Below, piece after piece: positions 1 to 6,073 of a DNA stretch of 6,073 bases. The notes under the pieces are model-generated. The model was given only the letters and a program-made list of their open reading frames with translations. It was not told the DNA's origin and did no database searches. Every line of letters begins with the position of its first letter. Position 1 is the first letter of the stretch. Where the stretch lies: the NCBI GenBank assembly GCA_030544185.1, contig JAUNRO010000200.1, forward strand, positions 1-6,073, read 5' to 3'. The position numbers and the translations under genes are program-made. Origin of the DNA: Propionibacteriaceae bacterium. Its GTDB lineage: Bacteria; Actinomycetota; Actinomycetes; Propionibacteriales; Propionibacteriaceae.

Positions 1-106
1 CGGGTGGGGCGGAGCTAGACACGGGCGGCAGCGTACTGCGCACGGCCCCCGCCCGCGCCGAACCCGTGCCGAGTGGGCGGTGGGAAGACGATCAGGCGAA
101 GAAAGC

Positions 107-181
107 TGGCGCCCCCGAGAGGATTCGAACCTCTGCTCCCGCCTCCGGAGGGCGGTGCTCTATCCCCTGAGCTACGGGGGC
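107..181 (-). tRNA. tRNA-Arg (anticodon CCG), CCA encoded
   Basis: This is a complete cloverleaf on the minus strand. Its parts are a 7-bp acceptor stem GCCCCCG/CGGGGGC, a D stem GCTC/GAGC with loop AGGGGATA, an anticodon stem CCGCC/GGCGG with loop CTCCGGA, a 4-nt variable loop GAGC, and a T arm AGAGG-TTCGAAT-CCTCT. The anticodon is CCG, which reads the Arg codon CGG, a codon used often in the neighbouring genes. The D loop places an A at about position 20, the known arginine identity base. The discriminator is G (complement of 110) and CCA is genome-encoded (107-109). Every stem pairs without mismatch, so the gene looks functional. It is transcribed away from lysA, and its 3' end faces the left window edge. 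Confidence 0.97.
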
Positions 182-232
182 CGGGCGCCGCATCACAGGG
201 TGATGGAGACGCCGTGGGCTAGGCCGTCGTAC

Positions 233-262
233 ACAGTAGCAGAACAATTTCTTGGCTGTCGC
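233..262 (-). promoter_or_regulatory. candidate promoter for tRNA-Arg
   Basis: On the minus strand, GCGACA (257-262) lies 18 bases before TACTGT (233-238). The first keeps the GACA of the -35 consensus and the second fits the TAnnnT core of actinobacterial -10 boxes. This would start transcription near 226, about 45 bases before the mature tRNA 5' end at 181. The match is partial and no other candidate in this short gap is better. On the opposite strand only a weak -10-like AACAAT (243-248) is seen for lysA. Confidence 0.25.
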
Positions 263-285
263 ACCCATCTGGCACAGTTCGGGTC

Positions 286-1704
286 ATGACCCACATGCAC
301 CTCGCCGGAGCCATTCACGCCGAGACGCTCAGCCCTGCCCCCAAGTGGTTGCAGCTGCCGACCGACGTGAACGCGCTCGATCCGAAACTGTGGGCCCGGT
401 CGGTCACCCGCGGCGCCGACGGCGTGCTCCGGGTCGGCGGGCTGGACGTCACCGCGATCGCCGAGCAGGTCGACACCCCGGCGTACGTGATTGACGAGGC
501 CGACTTCCGTGCCCGCGCGAAGGAGTTCCGGGAAGCGTTCGACGGCTGGGACGTCTTCTATGCCGCGAAGTCGTTTCTCTGCACCATCAGCGCGCGCTGG
601 ATCGCCGAGGCGGGGCTCAACATGGACGTCTGTTCCGGCAACGAGCTCACGGTCGCGCTCGCTGGCGGCATGCCGCCCGAGCGGATCGGTTTCCACGGCA
701 ACAACAAGACGGTCGCTGAGCTGACCCAGGCGGTCGAGGCCGGCGTGGGGCGCATCATCGTCGACTCGATGACCGAGATCGAACGGCTGCAGGAGATCTG
801 CGCCGAGCGCGGGGTCACCTCACCCGTCATGGTGCGGGTGACAGCGGGGGTGGAGGCGCACACGCACGAATACATCGCAACGGCGCACGAGGACCAGAAG
901 TTCGGGCTGTCGATCACCGGTGGCCAGGCGCGCCGGGCCCTCCTCGCCTGTCACGAGGCGGCCAACCTCGACCTGCGCGGGGTGCATTCCCACATCGGTT
1001 CCCAGATCTTCGAGACTGCGGGCTTCGAGGTCGCGATCCGCCGGACGCTGGAGCTGCACAAGGAATTCCTCGACGCCACCGGGGTCGAGCTGCCCGAGCT
1101 CGACCTTGGCGGCGGGTTCGGCATCGCCTATATCAGCGCCGACCGGCCGCGCTCGGCGGCCTATCTGGCCGGCGCGATGGAGGCGCTGGTCCAGCGCGAG
1201 TGCCGGGGCCTGGAGCTCGCGACCGTGCCGCAGCTGTCGGTCGAGCCCGGCCGCGCGATCAGCGGGACCCCGGGGATGGCGCTCTATCGGGTCGGCACCG
1301 TCAAGATGGTGGATCTGGCCGAGGGCATGCAGCGGTGCTATGTCTCGGTGGACGGCGGGATGAGCGACAACATCCGCCCCGCTCTGTATGGCTCGGAATA
1401 CTCGGCGACGCTCGCCTCGCGCCGTTCGGCGGCCGGGCCCCTGCTGTGCCGCGTGGTCGGCAAGCACTGCGAATCGGGTGACATTCTCGTGCGCGACGAG
1501 TTCCTGCCCGCCGACATCGCACCCGGGGACCTGATCGCGGTGCCGGGTGCGGGGGCGTACAGCCGATCGATGGCCAACAACTATAATCACGCCCTCAAAC
1601 CGCCGGTCGTGGCCGTGCGGGACGGGGAACTGAGCACCCTGATCCGCCGGGAGACCATGGCCGACCTGCTGGCGCTCGATGCCGGCTGGGCCGGGCACGG
1701 TTGA
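286..1704 (+). CDS. lysA: diaminopimelate decarboxylase
   Basis: This PLP enzyme (472 aa) decarboxylates meso-2,6-diaminopimelate to L-lysine, the last step of lysine synthesis, in the cytoplasm. It is a fold-type III decarboxylase with an N-terminal alanine-racemase-like barrel and a C-terminal beta domain. The PLP lysine is K95 in FYAAKSFLC. HSHIGSQ (234-240), DLGGGFG (273-279) and EPGR (320-323) bind the cofactor. GKHCESGD (392-399) supplies the active-site Cys395/Glu396 from the partner subunit of the dimer, and Y425/Y433 in the SRSMANNYN region are near the substrate site. As I recall the M. tuberculosis enzyme (about 447 aa), this one is slightly longer, mostly at the N terminus. ATG 286 is the first start. 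ATG 295 is an in-frame alternative, and neither has a clear Shine-Dalgarno sequence, so a very short or absent leader is possible. The usual upstream partner argS is not here. Confidence 0.97.
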   Translation: MTHMHLAGAIHAETLSPAPKWLQLPTDVNALDPKLWARSVTRGADGVLRVGGLDVTAIAEQVDTPAYVIDEADFRARAKEFREAFDGWDVFYAAKSFLCTISARWIAEAGLNMDVCSGNELTVALAGGMPPERIGFHGNNKTVAELTQAVEAGVGRIIVDSMTEIERLQEICAERGVTSPVMVRVTAGVEAHTHEYIATAHEDQKFGLSITGGQARRALLACHEAANLDLRGVHSHIGSQIFETAGFEVAIRRTLELHKEFLDATGVELPELDLGGGFGIAYISADRPRSAAYLAGAMEALVQRECRGLELATVPQLSVEPGRAISGTPGMALYRVGTVKMVDLAEGMQRCYVSVDGGMSDNIRPALYGSEYSATLASRRSAAGPLLCRVVGKHCESGDILVRDEFLPADIAPGDLIAVPGAGAYSRSMANNYNHALKPPVVAVRDGELSTLIRRETMADLLALDAGWAGHG

Positions 1705-1734
1705 CCGGCAGCCACGCCCCGGTGGCCCCGCCGG
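1705..1734 (+). terminator. two-tier hairpin just after lysA stop
   Basis: The hairpin starts on the base after the TGA. Its outer stem is CCGGC/GCCGG (1705-1709 with 1730-1734) and its inner stem is GCCAC/GTGGC (1711-1715 with 1722-1726), closing a 6-nt loop. One base and three bases are unpaired between the stems. No T tract follows, so it is not a classical intrinsic terminator. In high-GC actinobacteria, hairpins without a U tail may still attenuate transcription or protect mRNA 3' ends. Its position suggests that lysA and hom are at least partly separate in expression. Confidence 0.35.
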
Positions 1735-1755
1735 CAGCCCGCCAGGCGTACCGGT

Positions 1756-1785
1756 TCGACCAAACCCGCGCCTGCACGCGAGAAT
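1756..1785 (+). promoter_or_regulatory. candidate promoter for hom-thrC-thrB
   Basis: TCGACC (1756-1761, four of six against TTGACA) lies 18 bases before GAGAAT (1780-1785, four of six against TATAAT). Transcription would begin near 1792 and leave a leader of about 105 nt before hom. The 192-bp gap after lysA and the hairpin at its start make a separate promoter here plausible, but the boxes are imperfect. In the leader there is only one small stem, GCGCC/GGCGC (1844-1848 with 1857-1861), and no run of threonine or isoleucine codons of the kind seen in enterobacterial thr attenuators. Confidence 0.3.
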
Positions 1786-1881
1786 GGCGCGTGCCACCCG
1801 GGTCGAATCGCTCGCCTCGCCAGCAGGCGGACGGGACCACGACGCGCCCCGGCTGCGGCGCCACCGAAGAACTAGCGACAC

Positions 1882-1887
1882 GGAGAG
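1882..1887 (+). promoter_or_regulatory. ribosome binding site of hom
   Basis: GGAGAG lies 9 bases before ATG 1897. It is the only purine-rich Shine-Dalgarno-like motif close to the start and supports ATG 1897 as the hom initiation codon. Confidence 0.6.
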
Positions 1888-1896
1888 TCTGAAGCG

Positions 1897-3213
1897 ATGA
1901 TCACTAACCCCTCCGACCCCCTGCGGGTGGCACTGCTCGGCTGCGGTGTCGTGGGCTCCGCGGTCGCCCGGCTGCTCACCGACCACGCGGAGGACCTCGC
2001 GGCCCGCGTCGGTCGAGGGCTGGAGCTCGCGGGCATCGCCGTGCGCCGCCTGGAGGTGGATCGCCCGGGCCTCGAGGCGGCGCTGTTCACCACCGATGCC
2101 GAGGCGCTGGTGGCCCGATCGGACGTGGATTTGGTCGTCGAGGTGATCGGCGGCATCGAGCCGGCCCGGTCGCTGATTCTCAAGGCGCTGGGCAACGGGG
2201 CCTCGGTGGTGACGGCCAACAAGGCGCTGCTGGCCGAGGACGGGCCGCGGCTGTTCGAGGCGGCGGAGGCCGCCGGGGTGGACCTCTATTATGAGGCGGC
2301 GGTCGCCGGGGCGATCCCGATCATCCGGCCGTTGCGCGAATCGCTGGTGGGCGACGACATCACCACGGTGATGGGCATCGTCAACGGCACCACCAACTTC
2401 ATCCTCGACAAGATGCACACCGAGGGCTCCAGCTTCGACGACGTGCTGGCCGAGGCGCAGGCGCTGGGCTACGCCGAGGCCGATCCGACTGCGGACGTGG
2501 AAGGCTTCGACGCCGCCGCCAAGGCCGCGATCCTGGCCGGGCTTGCGTTCCACAGCCGGGTGACGGCAGGCGATGTGCACCGCGAGGGCATCACCGAGAT
2601 CTCGAGTTCCGATATCGCCGCCGCGAAGTCGATGGACTGCACCGTGAAAGCGCTGGCGATCTGCACCTCCGAATCGGTCGACGGCGAGCGCCGCATCTCC
2701 GTGCGCACCCATCCGGCGATGATCCCCAACGCCCACCCGCTGGCGAGCGTGGGCGGGGCCTACAACGCCGTGGTCGTCGAGTCCACCAATGCGGGGCGGC
2801 TCATGTTCTATGGTCCGGGTGCCGGCGGTGATCCGACCGCGTCCGCGGTCATGGGCGACCTCGTCACCGTGGCCCGCCACCGGGTGCGCGGGACGTCCGG
2901 GCCGGGCGAATCGGCGTACGCCCAGCGCGCCGTCATGGCGATCGACGAGGTCGTCACGCGCTATTTCATCAGTCTTGAGGTCGCCGACCAGCCGGGTGTG
3001 CTCGCGACCGTGGCGGCGTGCTTCGCCGACCACAGCGTGTCGGTGCAGACGATGCGGCAGGAGGCCTCGCAGCGCGGGGACGAGAACGGTGCGCGGCTGG
3101 TGCTCGTCACCCACTCGGCGCCCGAGAAGGCGTTGCAGGCGACGGTGGAGGCTCTGGGCGCGCTGCCCCAGGTGCGCGAGGTTCTTTCGGTGATGAGAGT
3201 CGAGGGTGAGTGA
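1897..3213 (+). CDS. hom: homoserine dehydrogenase
   Basis: This enzyme (438 aa) uses NAD(P)H to reduce L-aspartate 4-semialdehyde to L-homoserine, the branch point to threonine, methionine and isoleucine. The N-terminal Rossmann domain opens with [11 protein letters not shown] (13-23), which holds the GxGxxG turn. TANKALLA (106-113) carries Lys109. NGTTNFIL (163-170) and [19 protein letters not shown] (191-209) form the catalytic domain. E194, D205 and K209 line up by spacing with yeast Glu208, Asp219 and Lys223. A C-terminal ACT domain begins near [16 protein letters not shown] (355-370) and runs to the end, so it is the monofunctional long form, with no aspartokinase fusion. In related Corynebacterium Hom the C-terminal region mediates threonine inhibition, and the same is inferred here. 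The length is normal for actinobacteria. Its stop overlaps the thrC start. Confidence 0.97.
   Translation: MITNPSDPLRVALLGCGVVGSAVARLLTDHAEDLAARVGRGLELAGIAVRRLEVDRPGLEAALFTTDAEALVARSDVDLVVEVIGGIEPARSLILKALGNGASVVTANKALLAEDGPRLFEAAEAAGVDLYYEAAVAGAIPIIRPLRESLVGDDITTVMGIVNGTTNFILDKMHTEGSSFDDVLAEAQALGYAEADPTADVEGFDAAAKAAILAGLAFHSRVTAGDVHREGITEISSSDIAAAKSMDCTVKALAICTSESVDGERRISVRTHPAMIPNAHPLASVGGAYNAVVVESTNAGRLMFYGPGAGGDPTASAVMGDLVTVARHRVRGTSGPGESAYAQRAVMAIDEVVTRYFISLEVADQPGVLATVAACFADHSVSVQTMRQEASQRGDENGARLVLVTHSAPEKALQATVEALGALPQVREVLSVMRVEGE
3202..3206 (+). promoter_or_regulatory. ribosome binding site deciding the thrC start
   Basis: GAGGG inside the last hom codons lies 6 bases before ATG 3213 but only 3 before the adjacent GTG 3210. 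The spacing favours ATG 3213, although GTG 3210 would add just one residue. Confidence 0.45.
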
Positions 3214-4310
3214 TGGAGTTCAGCGCGCCGCAGGCCGGCCTGATCGAGCGCTATCGGCAGTGGCTGCCGATCGAGGCCGATGATCCGGTCGTGAGCCTCG
3301 GGGAGGGGAGTACGCCGCTGGTGCAGGCGCCGGTGCTGTCGGCGAGGTTCGGCTGCGAGGTGTGGGTCAAGGTGGAGGGCGCCAACCCGACCGGCTCGTT
3401 CAAGGACCGCGGCATGACGGTGGCGGTGTCGAAGGCCGCGGCCGAGGGCGCCCAGGCCGTCGTGTGCGCGTCGACCGGCAACACCTCCGCCTCGGCCGCG
3501 GCGTACGCCGTGCGGGCCGGCATGAAGCCGATCGTGCTGCTGCCCGAGGGCAAGATCGCCAAGGGCAAGCTCGCGCAGGCGATCGTCTATGGCGCGAAGA
3601 TCGTCCAGGTCGACGGCAACTTCGACCAGTGCCTCACCGTGGCCCGCAAGCTCGCCGAGGCCTATCCGGTCGCGCTGGTGAACTCGGTCAACCCGTTCCG
3701 TCTCGAGGGCCAGAAGACCGCGGCGTTCGAGATCATCGATGCCCTCGGCGATGCACCCGATCTGCACGTGATGCCGATCGGCAATGCGGGCAATATGCCG
3801 GCCTACTGGCGGGGATTCAAGCAGTACGCCGAGGCGGGCAAGGCGACCAAGCGGCCGAGGATGTGGGCCGTGCAGGCCGAGGGCGCGGCGCCGCTGGTGC
3901 TCGGCCACCCGGTCCTCGACCCGGAGACCATCGCCACCGCGATCCGGATCGGGAACCCGGCGTCGGCGGATCTCGCCAATGCGGCCCGCGACGAGTCGGG
4001 CGGCCGCTTCACGGCCGTGTCCGATGAGCAGATCCTCACCGCCCAGCGATTCCTCGCGGCCCAGGAGGGCATCTTCGTGGAGCCCGCCTCGGCCTCCGGG
4101 GTCGCGGCGTTGCTGGCGGCGCACGAGGCCGGCGAGCTCGAGACCGGGCAGCGGATCACGATCACCGTCACCGGCAACGGGCTGAAGGACATCGACACCG
4201 CGTTGTCGGGGATCGCCATCGAGACCGAGGTCGTCGCCCCTGAGGCGATGGCGGTCGCCGATGCCATCGGGTTGGAACAATCCGGTGCCACGGATTCCGG
4301 TCGGGAATGA
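3213..4310 (+). CDS. thrC: threonine synthase
   Basis: This PLP fold-type II lyase (365 aa from ATG 3213) converts O-phospho-L-homoserine and water to L-threonine and phosphate. The PLP lysine is K64 in [11 protein letters not shown] (58-68). [13 protein letters not shown] (87-99) contains Asn90, which contacts the PLP ring oxygen. GNAGN (190-194) is the phosphate-binding loop, EPASA (290-294) lies in the cofactor pocket, and TVTGNGLKD (318-326) closes the active site. The length fits the short bacterial class, close to M. tuberculosis ThrC (about 360 aa), rather than the longer E. coli/yeast class. The hom stop and this start share one base (TGATG), and the stop shares four bases with thrB (ATGA), so translation of the three genes is probably coupled. 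GTG 3210 is an alternative start. The last 25 or so residues are poorly conserved acidic tail. Confidence 0.97.
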   Translation: MEFSAPQAGLIERYRQWLPIEADDPVVSLGEGSTPLVQAPVLSARFGCEVWVKVEGANPTGSFKDRGMTVAVSKAAAEGAQAVVCASTGNTSASAAAYAVRAGMKPIVLLPEGKIAKGKLAQAIVYGAKIVQVDGNFDQCLTVARKLAEAYPVALVNSVNPFRLEGQKTAAFEIIDALGDAPDLHVMPIGNAGNMPAYWRGFKQYAEAGKATKRPRMWAVQAEGAAPLVLGHPVLDPETIATAIRIGNPASADLANAARDESGGRFTAVSDEQILTAQRFLAAQEGIFVEPASASGVAALLAAHEAGELETGQRITITVTGNGLKDIDTALSGIAIETEVVAPEAMAVADAIGLEQSGATDSGRE

Positions 4311-5254
4311 GCCCGGGCTGGGATGAGCCGGTGAGCGCGGAACCTGAGCTCCTGCGAGCGGGGCGCCGGGTCCACCTGCGCGTCCCCGCCAATACCGCCA
4401 ACCTGGGCCCGGGCTTCGACAGCCTCGGTCTGGCGTTCGACTGGCTCGACGACTGCCTCATCGAGGTCCTGGCCTCCGGCGTCCAGGTCGAGGTCACCGG
4501 CGAAGGGTCGGGGTTCGTTCCGCGCGACCGCTCCCACCTGGTGATCCGGTGCCTGGATCAGGGCCTGGCGGCGCTGGGTGCGGCCGCCCCGGGCGTACGC
4601 CTGGTCGCGCACAACACCATCCCGCACACGCGCGGGCTCGGGTCTTCGGCAGCGGCGACCGTGGCGGGGCTGCTGGCGGCCTGGGCGCTCGCCCGGCCCG
4701 AGGACGAGGTCGACCGGCAGTGGCTGCTGACCGAGTCGAACAAGGTGGAGGGCCACCCCGACAACGTGGCCGCCGCGATCTTCGGCGGGTTCGTGCTCAC
4801 ATGGGTCGACGACGAGACCGAACCGGGCTCCGTGCATGCGGCGCAGGGTGTGCTGCATCCGGACGTGCGGCTGTTCGCCTATGTCCATCCGGCGCCTGTG
4901 GCCACCAAGGCCGCGCGCAAGGCCCTGCCGGCCAAGGTTCCGCACGGCGATGCCGCGCGGAACGCGGGGCGGGCCGCGCTCCTCACCCATGCACTGGCGG
5001 TCGAGCCCCAATTGCTGCACGCCGCAACCCGGGAGTGGCTGCACCAGGACTATCGGGCGGCGCTGATGCCCGAGGCCACCGCGCTGGTGCGATCGCTGCG
5101 GGACCGCGGGTTCGGGGCGGTCATCAGCGGTGCGGGGCCGACGGTGCTGGTCCTCACCGATGCCGCGAAGGCGGGCGAACTCGACGGCAGCGAGGCGGGG
5201 GAGTTCCGCCGCTATGCACTCGATGTCGGCGGGCCCGCGGAGCTCATCGGCTGA
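4307..5254 (+). CDS. thrB: homoserine kinase
   Basis: This GHMP-family kinase (315 aa) phosphorylates L-homoserine with ATP to O-phospho-L-homoserine, the substrate of the adjacent ThrC. All three family motifs are seen. [15 protein letters not shown] (27-41) is motif 1. [16 protein letters not shown] (107-122) is the glycine/serine-rich ATP phosphate loop, motif 2. [12 protein letters not shown] (272-283) is motif 3. EGHPDN (148-153) is also typical of homoserine kinases. The length matches M. tuberculosis ThrB (about 316 aa). ATG 4307 overlaps the thrC stop in ATGA and lacks a strong Shine-Dalgarno sequence, so initiation may rely on coupling. GTG 4331 is an in-frame alternative that would remove eight unconserved residues. 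Confidence 0.96.
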   Translation: MSPGWDEPVSAEPELLRAGRRVHLRVPANTANLGPGFDSLGLAFDWLDDCLIEVLASGVQVEVTGEGSGFVPRDRSHLVIRCLDQGLAALGAAAPGVRLVAHNTIPHTRGLGSSAAATVAGLLAAWALARPEDEVDRQWLLTESNKVEGHPDNVAAAIFGGFVLTWVDDETEPGSVHAAQGVLHPDVRLFAYVHPAPVATKAARKALPAKVPHGDAARNAGRAALLTHALAVEPQLLHAATREWLHQDYRAALMPEATALVRSLRDRGFGAVISGAGPTVLVLTDAAKAGELDGSEAGEFRRYALDVGGPAELIG

Positions 5255-5262
5255 TCCTCCGC

Positions 5263-5300
5263 TCCGGGCCCGGATCCGTCCTGTGCGGCACCCGAAGGTG
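5263..5300 (+). terminator. GC-rich dyads after thrB, possible weak terminator
   Basis: Two dyads follow the thrB stop. One is a perfect 12-bp palindrome TCCGGGCCCGGA (5263-5274). The other is a CACC-CGAA-GGTG tetraloop hairpin (5289-5300). Neither is followed by a T tract. They sit between the end of the threonine operon and the rho promoter, where a transcript end would be expected, but the structures are short and could be chance in this GC-rich DNA. Confidence 0.2.
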
Positions 5301-5308
5301 GTCCGGTG

Positions 5309-5339
5309 TTGCGAGAGGATCCCATCGCGGTGCTAGTGT
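5309..5339 (+). promoter_or_regulatory. candidate rho promoter
   Basis: TTGCGA (5309-5314, four of six against TTGACA) lies 19 bases before TAGTGT (5334-5339). The second box fits the TAnnnT core and is preceded by TGC, an extended -10. This is the best promoter-like sequence in the window. The predicted start is near 5346, giving a leader of about 215 nt. An inverted repeat GTGTG-GAT-CACAC (5336-5348) overlaps the -10 end and the predicted start point and could be an operator. Confidence 0.55.
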
Positions 5340-5345
5340 GGATCA

Positions 5346-5560
5346 CACGGGAACACCTTCTGTTGTTCACCGCGCGCCGCACAGGTCTGGCGCCTGATCA
5401 ACCCAGCATCCTCCGCGTCCTGCACGCACGCTGACGATCACCCTGGGATGCCTTCGCCATGCGGGGCCCCGACCTGAACAGGATCACCGGTTCGATGCGT
5501 GGTCCGTAGCCGGCCGAGCGAGTTCATCCGGAACGACGCGGCTGGACCGAAAGGACACCA
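5346..5560 (+). promoter_or_regulatory. long C-rich leader of rho, possible autoregulatory region
   Basis: About 215 nt separate the predicted start point from the rho GTG, unusually long beside the compact genes before it. Near its 5' end is a stem GCGCC/GGCGC (5374-5378 with 5389-5393). A C-rich, G-poor stretch follows: 22 C against 10 G in 5391-5440. That composition is what Rho loading (rut) sites have. In E. coli, rho limits its own synthesis by Rho-dependent attenuation in its leader; the same control here is an inference. Two very short reading frames, 9 and 16 codons, begin at ATG 5448 and ATG 5459, without convincing ribosome binding sites. The rest of the thrB-rho gap (5255-5308) holds only the dyads described separately. 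Confidence 0.4.
5549..5555 (+). promoter_or_regulatory. ribosome binding site deciding the rho start
   Basis: GAAAGGA lies 5 bases before GTG 5561. Upstream in this frame there is no other ATG, GTG or TTG before the in-frame TAG at 5507, so GTG 5561 is the only credible start. Confidence 0.75.
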
Positions 5561-6073
5561 GTGACAGAAACCACCGAGGCGACGCCCACTGCGCACGGCA
5601 ACGACGCTGGAGCCGGGCAGGAGACCTCCGCCCCCCGTCGCCGAAAGGGTTCGGGTCTGGATGCGATGCTGCTCCCCGAGCTCAAGCAGCTGGCCTCGAG
5701 CATGGGGCTGCGTGGCACCGGGACGATGCGCAAGAGCGCGCTGATCGAGGCCATCAAGGCCGCCCAGTCAGGGGGAAGCTCCGACGGCGGGGGCCGCGCC
5801 GCGACCGCGCGCCCAGCCAAGCGCCAGGAGCCGCCGGCGGATTCCGCCGCGGCCACCCGGTCCGAGCACCGCGGCGACGGCGGTGCGGCTGAGCAGGCCA
5901 CGACGGAGCAGCCCACCCGCGACCGGGGCGATCGCAACGCCCAGCCCGCCGCCGATGCGCGCGAGTCCAGGGACCGCTCGGGTGACCAAGGCGATCAGGT
6001 CCAGCGCGGGGACTCCCGGCGTACGCGCCGCGACCGCCGGGGTGAGGACACCAACGGCGGCAGCGACGAGGAG
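5561..6073 (+). CDS. rho: transcription termination factor Rho, N-terminal part (runs off the window)
   Basis: Rho is a hexameric RNA-dependent ATPase/translocase that ends transcription. Only its first 171 codons are present and the frame is open to the edge. After a polar N-terminal tail, residues 33-69 (GLDAMLLPELKQLASSMGLR at 32-51, then MRKSALIEAIKAA at 56-68) form the Rho N-terminal helical domain, very close to M. tuberculosis Rho. From about residue 70 onward the sequence is low complexity, rich in Arg, Asp, Gly, Ala and Gln, with clusters such as RDRGDR and RRTRRDRRGED. This is the insertion between the N-terminal and RNA-binding domains characteristic of actinobacterial Rho; in Micrococcus luteus and mycobacterial Rho it is linked to RNA binding and termination on GC-rich RNA. 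The RNA-binding and ATPase domains lie beyond the window, so their integrity cannot be judged. The start is GTG with a good ribosome binding site. Confidence 0.95.
   Translation, partial: MTETTEATPTAHGNDAGAGQETSAPRRRKGSGLDAMLLPELKQLASSMGLRGTGTMRKSALIEAIKAAQSGGSSDGGGRAATARPAKRQEPPADSAAATRSEHRGDGGAAEQATTEQPTRDRGDRNAQPAADARESRDRSGDQGDQVQRGDSRRTRRDRRGEDTNGGSDEE

Noticed and set aside
20..69. Hairpins in the left flank, such as GCACGG/CCGTGC (40-45 with 64-69) and GCAG-CGTA-CTGC (28-39), as a tRNA terminator
   Set aside because: The stems are short, the larger has an 18-nt loop and a competing pairing with 20-25, and no T tract follows on the minus strand.
182..285. Lysine riboswitch in front of lysA
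   Set aside because: The gap is only 104 bp including promoters, too short for the lysine riboswitch, and its conserved core is not seen.
1705..1739. Direct repeat CCGGCAGCC at 1705-1713 and 1731-1739
   Set aside because: Both copies are partly explained by the arms of the hairpin after lysA, and nine GC-rich bases can recur by chance here.
1792..1896. Threonine/isoleucine attenuator or riboswitch in front of hom
   Set aside because: There is no run of Thr or Ile codons, no terminator with a T tract, and no recognisable riboswitch core.
820..3114. A 764-codon open frame on the minus strand across lysA, the gap and part of hom
   Set aside because: It is a shadow of GC-rich coding on the + strand. 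Its translation is Arg/Gly/His-rich low-complexity text with no recognisable domain, and the + strand holds two clear full-length enzymes.
2961..5044. Two more long minus-strand frames (439 and 413 codons) opposite hom, thrC and thrB
   Set aside because: They have the same mirror effect and biased composition, no plausible domains, and lie entirely opposite well-supported genes.
5524..5989. Minus-strand frames opposite the start of rho
   Set aside because: They overlap the clear Rho N-terminal domain and have no ribosome binding site or family resemblance.

Overview
This window is a piece of a high-GC Gram-positive (Actinomycetota) chromosome carrying the lysine/threonine branch of the aspartate pathway next to rho. 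The order lysA, hom, thrC, thrB, rho, all on the + strand, is a conserved actinobacterial arrangement. The proteins read through clearly as that lineage: LysA has the HGNN, AHTHE, HSHIGSQ and GKHCESGD blocks of mycobacterial LysA, and Rho has the Arg/Asp/Gly-rich insertion typical of actinobacterial Rho. Propionibacteriales would fit, but the sequence alone does not settle the order or genus.

Layout: 1-106 holds no gene that I can see. A complete tRNA-Arg(CCG) lies on the - strand at 107-181, with its CCA encoded. After a 104-bp divergent gap come lysA (286-1704) and then a 192-bp gap with a hairpin, a possible promoter and the hom ribosome binding site. hom (1897-3213), thrC (3213-4310) and thrB (4307-5254) follow, each overlapping the next by 1 or 4 bases, so they look like one translationally coupled operon. 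A 306-bp gap then holds a good promoter candidate and a long C-rich leader, followed by the first 171 codons of rho (5561 to the window edge).

How the genes work together: LysA makes lysine from meso-diaminopimelate. Hom reduces aspartate semialdehyde to homoserine, ThrB phosphorylates it, and ThrC converts O-phosphohomoserine to threonine. The C-terminal ACT domain of Hom is the likely site of feedback by threonine. Rho is a general transcription terminator and appears to have its own promoter.

I see no mobile element, CRISPR array, toxin system or novel gene cluster; this is mainly a housekeeping region. The points most worth a second look are the long C-rich rho leader (possible Rho autoregulation), a context-dependent preference for TAT tyrosine codons despite high GC, and a junction in which argS is absent between tRNA-Arg and lysA while the tRNA points away.
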